Shown here in pieces: positions 7,310 to 13,472 of a DNA stretch of 15,228 nucleotides. Location: the NCBI GenBank assembly GCA_035532215.1, contig DATKRK010000202.1, forward strand, positions 1 through 15,228, given 5' to 3'. Position 1 is the stretch's first letter. Each line of letters starts with the position of its first letter. A program made the position numbers and the translations under genes. The DNA comes from JAICIG01 sp035532215. GTDB lineage: Bacteria > Planctomycetota > Planctomycetia > Pirellulales > JAICIG01. Below the pieces are notes generated by a model. That model made no database searches. It had not been told where the DNA came from and saw nothing but the letters and a program-made list of their open reading frames with translations.

Positions 7310-8286
7310 ACTTGATGCAGGACTTAACGACGTTCGGTCTGGTCGGCGGCGTGCTGATGCTGCTGACCGCCGCCACCGGCATCGGTCAGTTGCTCAAGCG
7401 ACAGACCGACACGGGGCTGAACACGTCCGTGATCGAGCAATTCAATTTGCGGATCCGCGCCTGGTGGGTGTTGTGCGCCGTGCTGGCCGCCGCCTTCCTG
7501 CTGGGGCGCGGCTGGACCGTCGCGCTATTCGGGCTGCTCTCGTTTTGGGCCCTGCGCGAATTCATCACGCTGACGCCGACCCGGATGGCCGACCATCGAG
7601 CCTTGTTCTGGGTCTTCTTTCTGTTCACGCCGCTGCAGTACATCCTGATCGGCTTCAACAACTACGGACTTTACAGCGTGCTGATTCCGGTCTACGCCTT
7701 TTTGTTCATCCCCGCGAGGATCGCGATGGCGGGCGACTACAAACGCTACTTGGAGCGCTGCGCGAAGATCCAAGCCGGCTTGATGATCTGCGTTTACTGC
7801 CTGAGCCACGCGCCGGCGATCCTGTACCTGGATATCAATCGCGCGGCGAACGCCGCAGCCGCCGGGCCGGTCGACCAAAGCTCCAACGCCCGGCTGCTGT
7901 TTTTCTTCTTGCTGGTGGTCACCTTGGGCGACGCCTTCCAGTACATCAGCGAGAAGCTGCTCGGCAAACACGTGATTGCGCCGGCCATCAGTCCGAATCG
8001 CACTTGGGAAGGCTACTTGGGCGGCGTCGGCTGCGCCACGCTGTTCGGCACGGCCATGTGGTGGGCCACGCCATTCGAACCGTGGGAGGCGGCGATCATG
8101 TCGGTGGTGATCACCACGATGGGCTTCGCCGGCGGCATGACCATGTCGGCCATCAAACGCGACCGCGGCGTGAAAGACTACGGCACGCTGATCGAAGGTC
8201 ACGGCGGCGTGCTCGACCGCATCGACTCGACCTGCTTCGCCGCCCCGATCTTCTTCCACTTCACGCGGTTCTTGTTTCCGCAGTGA
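7306..8286 (+). CDS. cdsA: Phosphatidate cytidylyltransferase (CDP-diacylglycerol synthase)
   Basis: This 326-residue polytopic membrane protein has about eight hydrophobic segments, starting at 10-30 and 52-90. It contains the full CTP:phosphatidate cytidylyltransferase signature at 281-307: SAIKRDRGVKDYG, then LIEGHGGVLDRID. The conserved ISPNRTWEG stretch (228-236) and GDAFQY (208-213) precede it. It converts phosphatidic acid and CTP to CDP-diacylglycerol, the precursor of bacterial phospholipids, in the inner membrane. The ATG at 7306 overlaps the plsC stop by four bases, a sign of translational coupling. No T-tract terminator follows; the downstream DNA is a large inverted-repeat island that could fold in the transcript instead. 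Confidence 0.94.
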   Translation: MNLMQDLTTFGLVGGVLMLLTAATGIGQLLKRQTDTGLNTSVIEQFNLRIRAWWVLCAVLAAAFLLGRGWTVALFGLLSFWALREFITLTPTRMADHRALFWVFFLFTPLQYILIGFNNYGLYSVLIPVYAFLFIPARIAMAGDYKRYLERCAKIQAGLMICVYCLSHAPAILYLDINRAANAAAAGPVDQSSNARLLFFFLLVVTLGDAFQYISEKLLGKHVIAPAISPNRTWEGYLGGVGCATLFGTAMWWATPFEPWEAAIMSVVITTMGFAGGMTMSAIKRDRGVKDYGTLIEGHGGVLDRIDSTCFAAPIFFHFTRFLFPQ

Positions 8287-8350
8287 ATGCACGCGGTGTC
8301 GTCAACGTCAATGGGGCGGCCGCCATCTGCCAGCAATGCAGAAATAAGTT

Positions 8351-8486
8351 TAGCCCGGATTATTCATCAGCCCACACTAACCCGAAGCGCAAGCGAGGTG
8401 GAGCAATCGCCTTACCTCGCTAGCGCTTCGGGTTAGTGTGAAGCGCTTTGTCGAGCATTCTCGGGGCTGATGAATAATCCGGGTTA
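8351..8486. repeat. Outer inverted repeat of a nested palindromic element
   Basis: A 20-base arm (8354-8373, CCCGGATTATTCATCAGCCC) is perfectly repeated in inverse at 8464-8483. Pairing extends three further positions outward if a G-U pair is allowed. More distant complementarity (GCCGCCAT at 8319-8326, ATGGCGGC at 8494-8501) suggests the original element was longer. The arms enclose a second inverted repeat. The TGAATAATCCGGG core is, to my recollection, a dispersed repeat in planctomycete genomes. Confidence 0.7.
8373..8440. repeat. Inner inverted repeat with the TAACCCGAAGCGC core
   Basis: The 27-base arms (8373-8399 and 8414-8440) match in 26 positions, with a 14-base loop. The left arm begins exactly where the outer repeat's left arm ends. 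On the right, 23 bases separate the two. The core ACCCGAAGCGC(A/T)AGCGAGG is the source of the junk peptides NPKRKRG and LTRSASE often annotated in planctomycete genomes. It looks like one repeat family nested in another. Confidence 0.7.
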
Positions 8487-8503
8487 GCAAGAAATGGCGG
8501 CAA

Positions 8504-8623
8504 TTACGGGTTCCTCTTCTCTGTTCTCGTGGAAAAACGTCGCCATCGGGCGAGCCGTCCGAGAGCAAACGGTCACGCGTTCCCAAATGCCGAATAACCG
8601 GAACAGAGAAGAGGAACCCGTAA
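8504..8623. repeat. Perfect 23-bp inverted repeat with a 74-base interior
   Basis: The arm at 8504-8526 (TTACGGGTTCCTCTTCTCTG, then TTC) recurs as its exact reverse complement at 8601-8623. The 74-base interior holds no gene. No flanking target-site duplication is obvious. Part of the left arm plus interior (8517-8544) matches the minus strand of 8792-8819 at 23 of 28 positions, so the element has a diverged relative about 250 bases downstream. Possible readings are a MITE-like element or a structured RNA. Confidence 0.65.
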
Positions 8624-8741
8624 GCGTCGAGGACGGAATAACCTTGCAACGCTTAACCGACCGGAAATCAAATGACGCGGCGATCGGGGACGAATTCAGT
8701 CTTCAGTCGAATTTGGGAGGTATTTAATCCTGGATGCAAAC

Positions 8742-8757
8742 ATCGCACTGGTGCGAT
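8742..8757. repeat. Short hairpin
   Basis: ATCGCAC and GTGCGAT face each other across two bases. It is a minor palindrome in the gene-free stretch with no T-tract; its role is unknown. Confidence 0.35.
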
Positions 8758-8790
8758 TCTCCTGCAATCGGAGCGAACGCCCCGCGCCGG

Positions 8791-8828
8791 CGGCGACGTT
8801 TCTGCAAGGGAACCGAGAAACGTCGCCG
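8791..8828. repeat. 13-bp stem-loop with the AGAAACGTCGCC arm
   Basis: CGGCGACGTTTCT (8791-8803) and AGAAACGTCGCCG (8816-8828) pair perfectly around a 12-base loop. It lies 57 bases beyond the stop of the small minus-strand gene, but no T-tract follows in either direction, so terminator function is only possible. It is related to 8517-8544. Confidence 0.6.
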
Positions 8829-8884
8829 GAGGCGTGCGAAATCAAGAAGCGGACGGGAAGTGGCAGGCGAAAAAGGCCCGCTGC

Positions 8885-9208
8885 TTACCAGCCCATCACC
8901 ATGTTTGATTCAATGACTTTGCGGGCCCGTTCGAGATCGGAGCCGGTCTCGTGCATGTACAGCCGGATGGCGTGCACCTTGTCGCCGGCGGCCTTCGACA
9001 GGCAGTCGCGGGCGGTGTGGCAGATGTCGACTTCGCCGTAGATGCCCAGCGCACTTTTCGAAATCACCCAGGTGTCTCGAGGCCGTTTGGTCAGCCGCAT
9101 CACGCGCTCGCCCGGATAAGCGTCGGCCACGACGGCGGCGGCGGCGTCCTGATCTTGAGCCCAGGTGATAATGATGTGCGACTCCGTCTCGATTTCAAAC
9201 AATGGCAT
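8885..9208 (-). CDS. Small conserved-looking protein of unknown function
   Basis: The 107-residue product is compact and soluble, without signal peptide or membrane helix. It opens MPLFEIETESHIIITWAQDQ, followed by a helix-like Ala-rich segment (22-31). Later come RPRDTWVISKSALGIYG (42-58), two cysteines (Cys63 and Cys69) and an acidic-basic C-terminal helix ending NMVMGW. The two cysteines are too few for a metal cluster. I do not recognise the family. The start at 9208 is taken because AAAGGGGG sits nine bases upstream; the in-frame ATG at 9229 lacks such a site. The gene stands alone between the repeat island and the kinase operon, and codon use looks like that of its neighbours. Confidence 0.7.
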   Translation of the reverse strand: MPLFEIETESHIIITWAQDQDAAAAVVADAYPGERVMRLTKRPRDTWVISKSALGIYGEVDICHTARDCLSKAAGDKVHAIRLYMHETGSDLERARKVIESNMVMGW

Positions 9209-9217
9209 CGGAGCGTT

Positions 9218-9225
9218 CCCCCTTT
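9218..9225 (-). promoter_or_regulatory. Ribosome binding site of the small unknown protein
   Basis: AAAGGGGG on the minus strand, nine bases before ATG 9208, decides the start against the ATG at 9229. Confidence 0.6.
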
Positions 9226-9372
9226 CCATGTTGAAATAGAAGTGATGTGTTCGCCGTTTTCGCCGGCCATCGGCGAATGCGGCCCGAGACAGGCGTCTCT
9301 ACCTCGAGATCGTAAGATTCGCTTCGAAGTTCGTCAACGCTTCCCCCGGCCGTCGAGGGGAAAGCGCGGCGG

Positions 9373-9395
9373 GAAATGCGGATTTGAAATGCGGA
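9373..9395 (+). repeat. Tandem direct repeat GAAATGCGGA
   Basis: GAAATGCGGA occurs at 9373-9382 and 9386-9395, followed by GAATGCAG. It lies in the 226-bp gap after the kinase operon. The AT-richer composition against GC-rich surroundings suggests a small dispersed repeat. Confidence 0.4.
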
Positions 9396-9434
9396 ATGCA
9401 GAAATTGCCGTTGCGGACGCGGGACTTATCAGGG

Positions 9435-10493
9435 TTATGCGGCGTGGCACTCGCGCCAGCGGGCGACAAGCTGCGCTGGAGAGGCTGTGCCGGTCGTGCC
9501 GAGTTGCTGGACGGTGACCGATGCCACGAGGTTGCCGACCGCGGCCGCCTCGACGGGCGACGCGCCCGCCAGCAACGAGGCCACGATGCCGGCGGTCGCA
9601 CTATCGCCTGCCCCGACCGTGTCGATCGGCCCCTGCACTGCGTAGCCCGGCACGTCGCTCGCCGCCAGTTCGTCGCCGTGCTTCTCGAAGCCGACGGCCA
9701 GCATGCCCCGCTGGCCCATCGTGCAAAACAGCGGCCGGCCGGTCTGGCGGGCCAAATGCCTTGCCGCCTGCCGAGCCGTCGCCAAATCGGCCTCGGCCGA
9801 TTCGCCCGGCGAGCGGCCCAGGCTGGCCAGGCACTCGGCCAGGTTGGGCTTGAGCACGCCGAAGTCGAACTGCGCCACGCGCGTCCGGCTGTCGATGAAC
9901 ACGAGCTTCTCGGGCCGAGCGCGGCTGAGGGCCGCAAGATGCTCGCGCACCTCGCGAGTTACGACGCCCCAGTCGTCTTCGTTCACCTGGTCGACCACGA
10001 TCAGGCCGTGGCTCTCGGCAAATGCCTGATCGACGTGGGGGAGCAACTTGTCGAGCGTCTCGCCGCTCAGCTTCGCCCGGTTGCGCAAGTCGAGCCGGTT
10101 CAACTCGCGCCAGACGCCGTCGGCGCCGCGCTTCATCGGCTTGGTGTAGGTCGGCGTCATGCGCTGCGGGTCGCGTACGATGTGGCCGGCGTCGACGGGC
10201 ATCGCCGCGAGCGCCTGGCCCAGGTCGTAGGCCTGGCCGTCGTCGCCCAACACGGTGACCGGCGTCATACGGCCGACGCCCAGCGCCGCCAGATTGTTCA
10301 TCACCGTGCCCAAGGCGCCGGGGCTGTTGCGGACGCGCGTGACCTGGTAAGCCTCGAGCCCCGTCTCGATGGAAAGCTCTTCCAGTTCCGGGTCGATGTC
10401 CAAGTAGCGGTCGAGAAACAAGTCGCCGAGGAGGCCGACGTTCAGCTTGGGGAACGCAGCCAACAGCGCTTCGAGGCGTTGGAGCGAAATCAT
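9435..10493 (-). CDS. RfaE1/HldE-like PfkB sugar kinase
   Basis: The 352-residue protein is a ribokinase-fold kinase closest in layout to the heptose-7-phosphate kinase domain of HldE (RfaE1). LGDLFLDRYL (22-31) opens the fold. SPGALGTVMNNLAALG (57-72) replaces the usual GGAANVAxNLAALG. VLKPNLAE (213-220) contains the KPN motif, and TMGQRGML (258-265) and DTVGAGDS (291-298) follow, with catalytic base Asp297. The nucleotidyltransferase half of bifunctional HldE is absent. The substrate is probably a sugar phosphate; heptose is an inference. The start ATG (10493) overlaps the stop of the upstream gene (ATGA), so the long open frame to 11093 is a shadow of that gene. No partner heptose genes are in the window. 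Confidence 0.85.
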   Translation of the reverse strand: MISLQRLEALLAAFPKLNVGLLGDLFLDRYLDIDPELEELSIETGLEAYQVTRVRNSPGALGTVMNNLAALGVGRMTPVTVLGDDGQAYDLGQALAAMPVDAGHIVRDPQRMTPTYTKPMKRGADGVWRELNRLDLRNRAKLSGETLDKLLPHVDQAFAESHGLIVVDQVNEDDWGVVTREVREHLAALSRARPEKLVFIDSRTRVAQFDFGVLKPNLAECLASLGRSPGESAEADLATARQAARHLARQTGRPLFCTMGQRGMLAVGFEKHGDELAASDVPGYAVQGPIDTVGAGDSATAGIVASLLAGASPVEAAAVGNLVASVTVQQLGTTGTASPAQLVARWRECHAA

Positions 10494-11467
10494 GCTGCGC
10501 CCTCCGCGGCCAGCGCGGCCAGGCGCAACTGCGGGACGGTCGTGCGGTGGTCGCCGCAGACATAAAAACTCTCGCCTCCGTCGGCCACCGTGCGCACCAG
10601 GATCGTTTTCCAGGGGCGATAATAATACTGCGGGTTCGACTTCGGCGCCTCGCGCTCGCGATCGCCCGAGATCGGAATCAAATCGAAGGCGGCCGTGGTG
10701 AAATGGCAAATCTGGCGGCCTTCTTGATGGGCCACATTGCGGGCCATCGAGAGCGCCTTGAGATACACTTCGGGCCCCATCACCGCCGTGCCGAAGCACA
10801 AGAACACGCCGCCTTCGAGATTCGCCACCGTATGGCAGACGGCGAGAAAATCGCGGTAGCTGGCCGTGCCGTAGGCGGCCGGGTCGAAGTTCGGGTGCTC
10901 GTGCAAAATGTCGTAGCCGATGCCGATATGCGCCGTGATTGGCACGCCCAGCCGATAGCCGGCCGCCAGCACGCTCGTATCCTTGTGCGGAAAATCGCCT
11001 TCCAAAATCTCGCGGCCCAAAGCTTCGCCCAGGCCCAGCCCCTCTTTCGCGCCGCGGGCGACGACGTCGTTCATTTCGCCCGTCTCGCGCCACAGGCCGA
11101 ACTCGCCGCTGCGGATGTAGCGGGCCACGCTCTCGCAGGTGGCGCCGATCTTGGCCAGTTCGTAGTCGTGAATCGGCCCGGCGCCGTTCATGCCGATGTG
11201 CGTGATCAATCCGCGCTCCAGCATGTCGATCAACTGCCGGCCCACGCCCGCGCGAATCACGTGGGCGCCCATCAGCATCAGCCTGGCGGCGCCTGTTTGC
11301 TTCGCCGCGACCAACCGCCGGCCAAGTTGGGCGATGGCGTCCATTTCATCGCCGCCCAGCGCCGGCGGCCGGTGATCGAGCGCGAGCAAGTGATCGTGCT
11401 GGATATCGTGCTGCCGCTCGGCGAGCGGCTTGATCTTCAATCGGCTGCGGTCGAACTGCGGGAGCAT
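10490..11467 (-). CDS. Deoxyhypusine-synthase-like protein of unknown reaction
   Basis: The 325-residue protein shows distant likeness to the deoxyhypusine synthase fold. The stretch GVGRQLIDMLERGLITHIGMNGAGPIHDYE (74-103) parallels its segment with the conserved Gly and Asp. GEFGLW (121-126) parallels its GEF, and SVLAAGYRLGVPITAHIGIGYD (165-186) parallels [21 protein letters not shown]. The reactive lysine of true synthases (in GGGVVKHH) has no counterpart at FGTAVMGPEVYLKAL (225-239), and bacteria generally lack eIF5A, so the reaction must differ. No signal peptide or membrane helix is present. AAAGGA lies nine bases before ATG 11467. The stop overlaps the start of the kinase gene, pointing to a shared pathway. 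I cannot name the function. Confidence 0.75.
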   Translation of the reverse strand: MLPQFDRSRLKIKPLAERQHDIQHDHLLALDHRPPALGGDEMDAIAQLGRRLVAAKQTGAARLMLMGAHVIRAGVGRQLIDMLERGLITHIGMNGAGPIHDYELAKIGATCESVARYIRSGEFGLWRETGEMNDVVARGAKEGLGLGEALGREILEGDFPHKDTSVLAAGYRLGVPITAHIGIGYDILHEHPNFDPAAYGTASYRDFLAVCHTVANLEGGVFLCFGTAVMGPEVYLKALSMARNVAHQEGRQICHFTTAAFDLIPISGDREREAPKSNPQYYYRPWKTILVRTVADGGESFYVCGDHRTTVPQLRLAALAAEGAA

Positions 11468-11476
11468 CTCCCGATT

Positions 11477-11482
11477 TCCTTT
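11477..11482 (-). promoter_or_regulatory. Ribosome binding site of the deoxyhypusine-synthase-like gene
   Basis: AAAGGA on the minus strand, nine bases before ATG 11467, supports that start. Confidence 0.65.
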
Positions 11483-11560
11483 CGAAAAAACGTCGCTGAG
11501 TCTGGAACTGCGCCGGAGCGTCGAACAGGTCGTCTTCGATCCGCTCGGTCATTTGCTCTC

Positions 11561-11577
11561 GCGGCGCAGTGCGCCGC
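11561..11577. repeat. Short GC-rich hairpin between genes
   Basis: GCGGCGC, AGT, GCGCCGC forms a 7-bp hairpin in the 180-bp gap between the exported HEAT-like gene and the synthase-like gene. No T-tract follows on either strand, so it is at best a weak terminator or attenuator. Confidence 0.3.
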
Positions 11578-11647
11578 CGGGCGAGCGAAGGCACGGCGCG
11601 AAAAGGGGATTATAGCGAACGAAATCCGCGCCGCCATTTCCGAAAGT

Positions 11648-13405
11648 CTATTGGGGCCGCTTCGCCTTGAGCCACTCGCGCCAACGTCTTTGCGCGGCAA
11701 CCAACTCGGCATCCCCGTCGCCGGTCCGCGGGCCGAAATCCTGCCCGGTGATTCTCTTGAGCGCCGCGCCGGCGCGCGGCCACTCGTCCCTGGGCAATTT
11801 GGGAAGCAGATCGACGAGGGGCGCGACAACCTCCGCGTCTTGCACGCGCGTAAGCAGTTCCAGCGCGGCGGCCCGACTGCCCGGCGAACTGTCGCGCTGG
11901 CTCAAGACTTCGAGCGCCGTCTGATCGTACAGCGTTTTCCGCGGGCCGTCGGCACGGGCCAACCGGCCGTCGATTTGTTCCCAGATCAGCTTGCGCAGCG
12001 GTTCGTCGTCGCGGCCGAGCCAGACCAGGCAGTCGCGCATCGGCGCCCGCTGAAAGGCGTTGGCCAGGTGCTCGCCCGCCGCCTTGCCGATCTCGGCATT
12101 CGGCGAATTCCAGTATTCGATGAGTTTTTCCAGCTCGCCTTTCACGTCGGTATAGCGGGTTTTGATCACGCGGTCGCTCAACTCGGCGCGGGCGCGGCGG
12201 GACAGCGGCGAATCGGCGAAGGCGCCCATTACATCCATCAAACCGATGACGCTCAGCCCGTGGAAACGCCGGGGCAATTCCTGGAAGGCCGGCGCCCGCA
12301 GCCGTTGGTCCTTGACGCGGGCCAGGCGAATCAGGTCTTCGATCTCCATTTTCGGCATCCGGCGCAATATTTCGACATAGGCCTGCTGGTCGAGCAGGTT
12401 GTCAGCGATTCGCGTCGCCGCCAACAAGTCTTCGAAGGACAGCGCGACGAGGCGTTTTCGCAAATCGTCGGCAGCAATGGCGGCGAGCAAGACGCCGCCG
12501 TCTTTCCTGGCAGCCTTTTCGGCTTCGGCGAACAAGGCGGCGAGCGCCTCCTTGTCCGCCGCGGCGGCTGCATGCTCTTCGGCGGCATAGATCACACAGC
12601 GAGCGATATTCGTCAGGGCCAGCGGTTTATGCCCCGGCGCGGCTTCTCGCAGCGATTGCAACTGTTCGGCGCTCACCTCGTCGCGCTCGAGGCCCTTGCG
12701 CACCATGTCGTAGAGGATTTGCAGATACTCGGCGCGCACGACCATGCCGCCGCCGTTTTGCGAGCGCCCGTTGCCCATCAACTCGGCCCGCAATGCCGAA
12801 ACGGCGAGCGCCGTCCCCACGATCCCCATTTTGTCGAGCAGCTCCTGGGCCCGCTGGCGATACTCGGGGATGCGAAACACTGGAAAGGTAGGAAACTCTT
12901 CGGGAAAAATGTTCGCCGGATCCAAAAAGGCCAGCGTGTCGAGCGCTTCCATGCCTTTGCGCCGCAGAAACTGTTCTTGCTGCGGCGTGAGCCGCGAATC
13001 GAGCTGGGCGGGTTGCGCAGGTTGCGCGGCGCCGCCGCGAGTCGCGATCCGCCGGCCGCGGTTTCGCTGCTTCGCACTTCCCTGCGACGGCATGCTTCCC
13101 GAGCGGCCCGGCGGATTCTTGAGATCTTTCGGCGCCTTTCCTTGGCGCAACCGGCTTTCGTCGCTGCGGCCCGAGCGGAGATCGGACTTATCGTTTTTCG
13201 CCGCGCGCGGCGCCGCGGCTTGCGGCCGAGTGAAGATGTCGGGAACGGCGGCTTTGACGTCGGCCAGCCACTCTTCCGGCGAGCCGGTCGCCATCGGGCC
13301 GCCGTGCCACCCGTGACCGCGGGCCTCGCTCGGCGCCAACAGTGCAGCCGCCGCCAGCAACATGGCTGCCGGCCGCCAAGACCAGTGATGAATGAGCGGA
13401 CGCAT
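11648..13405 (-). CDS. Exported HEAT-repeat-like protein
   Basis: The 585-residue product starts with a Sec-type signal peptide: basic and His-rich N-region, hydrophobic core AAMLLAAAALLA (13-24), probable cleavage after ARG at about 30. Residues 62-135 are a charged, Pro/Gln-rich linker ending in QPAQPAQ. From about 138 the protein is alpha-helical. The C-terminal 200 residues read as HEAT-like helix pairs, for example AALELLTRVQDAEVVAPLVDLL. They close with ALKRITGQDFGP and a final AQRRWREWL, an ending I associate with planctomycete HEAT proteins. A periplasmic scaffold or binding role is inferred; no catalytic motif is seen. It lies 67 bp from the NPCBM-like gene on the same strand, so the two may be one operon. 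The ATG has only a weak GGGGG upstream. Confidence 0.8.
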   Translation of the reverse strand: MRPLIHHWSWRPAAMLLAAAALLAPSEARGHGWHGGPMATGSPEEWLADVKAAVPDIFTRPQAAAPRAAKNDKSDLRSGRSDESRLRQGKAPKDLKNPPGRSGSMPSQGSAKQRNRGRRIATRGGAAQPAQPAQLDSRLTPQQEQFLRRKGMEALDTLAFLDPANIFPEEFPTFPVFRIPEYRQRAQELLDKMGIVGTALAVSALRAELMGNGRSQNGGGMVVRAEYLQILYDMVRKGLERDEVSAEQLQSLREAAPGHKPLALTNIARCVIYAAEEHAAAAADKEALAALFAEAEKAARKDGGVLLAAIAADDLRKRLVALSFEDLLAATRIADNLLDQQAYVEILRRMPKMEIEDLIRLARVKDQRLRAPAFQELPRRFHGLSVIGLMDVMGAFADSPLSRRARAELSDRVIKTRYTDVKGELEKLIEYWNSPNAEIGKAAGEHLANAFQRAPMRDCLVWLGRDDEPLRKLIWEQIDGRLARADGPRKTLYDQTALEVLSQRDSSPGSRAAALELLTRVQDAEVVAPLVDLLPKLPRDEWPRAGAALKRITGQDFGPRTGDGDAELVAAQRRWREWLKAKRPQ

Positions 13406-13439
13406 GAGGCCCCCGACGCGTCGAGTGAAAACAAGACCG

Positions 13440-13456
13440 GCGGCAGTTTTCGCCGC
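13440..13456 (-). terminator. Weak hairpin between the NPCBM-like and HEAT-like genes
   Basis: GCGGC and GCCGC pair across seven bases in the 67-bp gap. On the minus strand the hairpin is followed by a T-rich stretch (CGGTCTTGTTTTC). The stem is only five pairs and the T-run is interrupted, so it may be an attenuator or nothing. Confidence 0.25.
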
Positions 13457-13472
13457 GCGGGCAAACGCACTT

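Larger units (their letters stand above)
8287..8884. other. Gene-free inverted-repeat island
   Basis: These 598 bases between cdsA and the small minus-strand gene hold no credible coding region. The frames that stay open here read through palindromes and give repeat-derived peptides (LTRSASE, NPKRKRG). They contain at least four inverted repeats: a nested pair at 8351-8486, a long-loop repeat at 8504-8623, a short hairpin at 8742-8757 and a 13-bp stem at 8791-8828. The stretch 8624-8741 shows nothing recognisable. Confidence 0.7.

Noticed and set aside
8377..8649. 90-residue minus-strand frame across the repeat island
   Set aside because: It reads through three inverted repeats and yields the repeat-derived peptide LTRSASE. 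No ribosome binding site or domain was seen.
8791..8828. Hairpin as rho-independent terminator of the small minus-strand gene
   Set aside because: The stem is strong, but no T-tract follows on the minus strand, and its sequence relation to 8517-8544 points to a repeat family.
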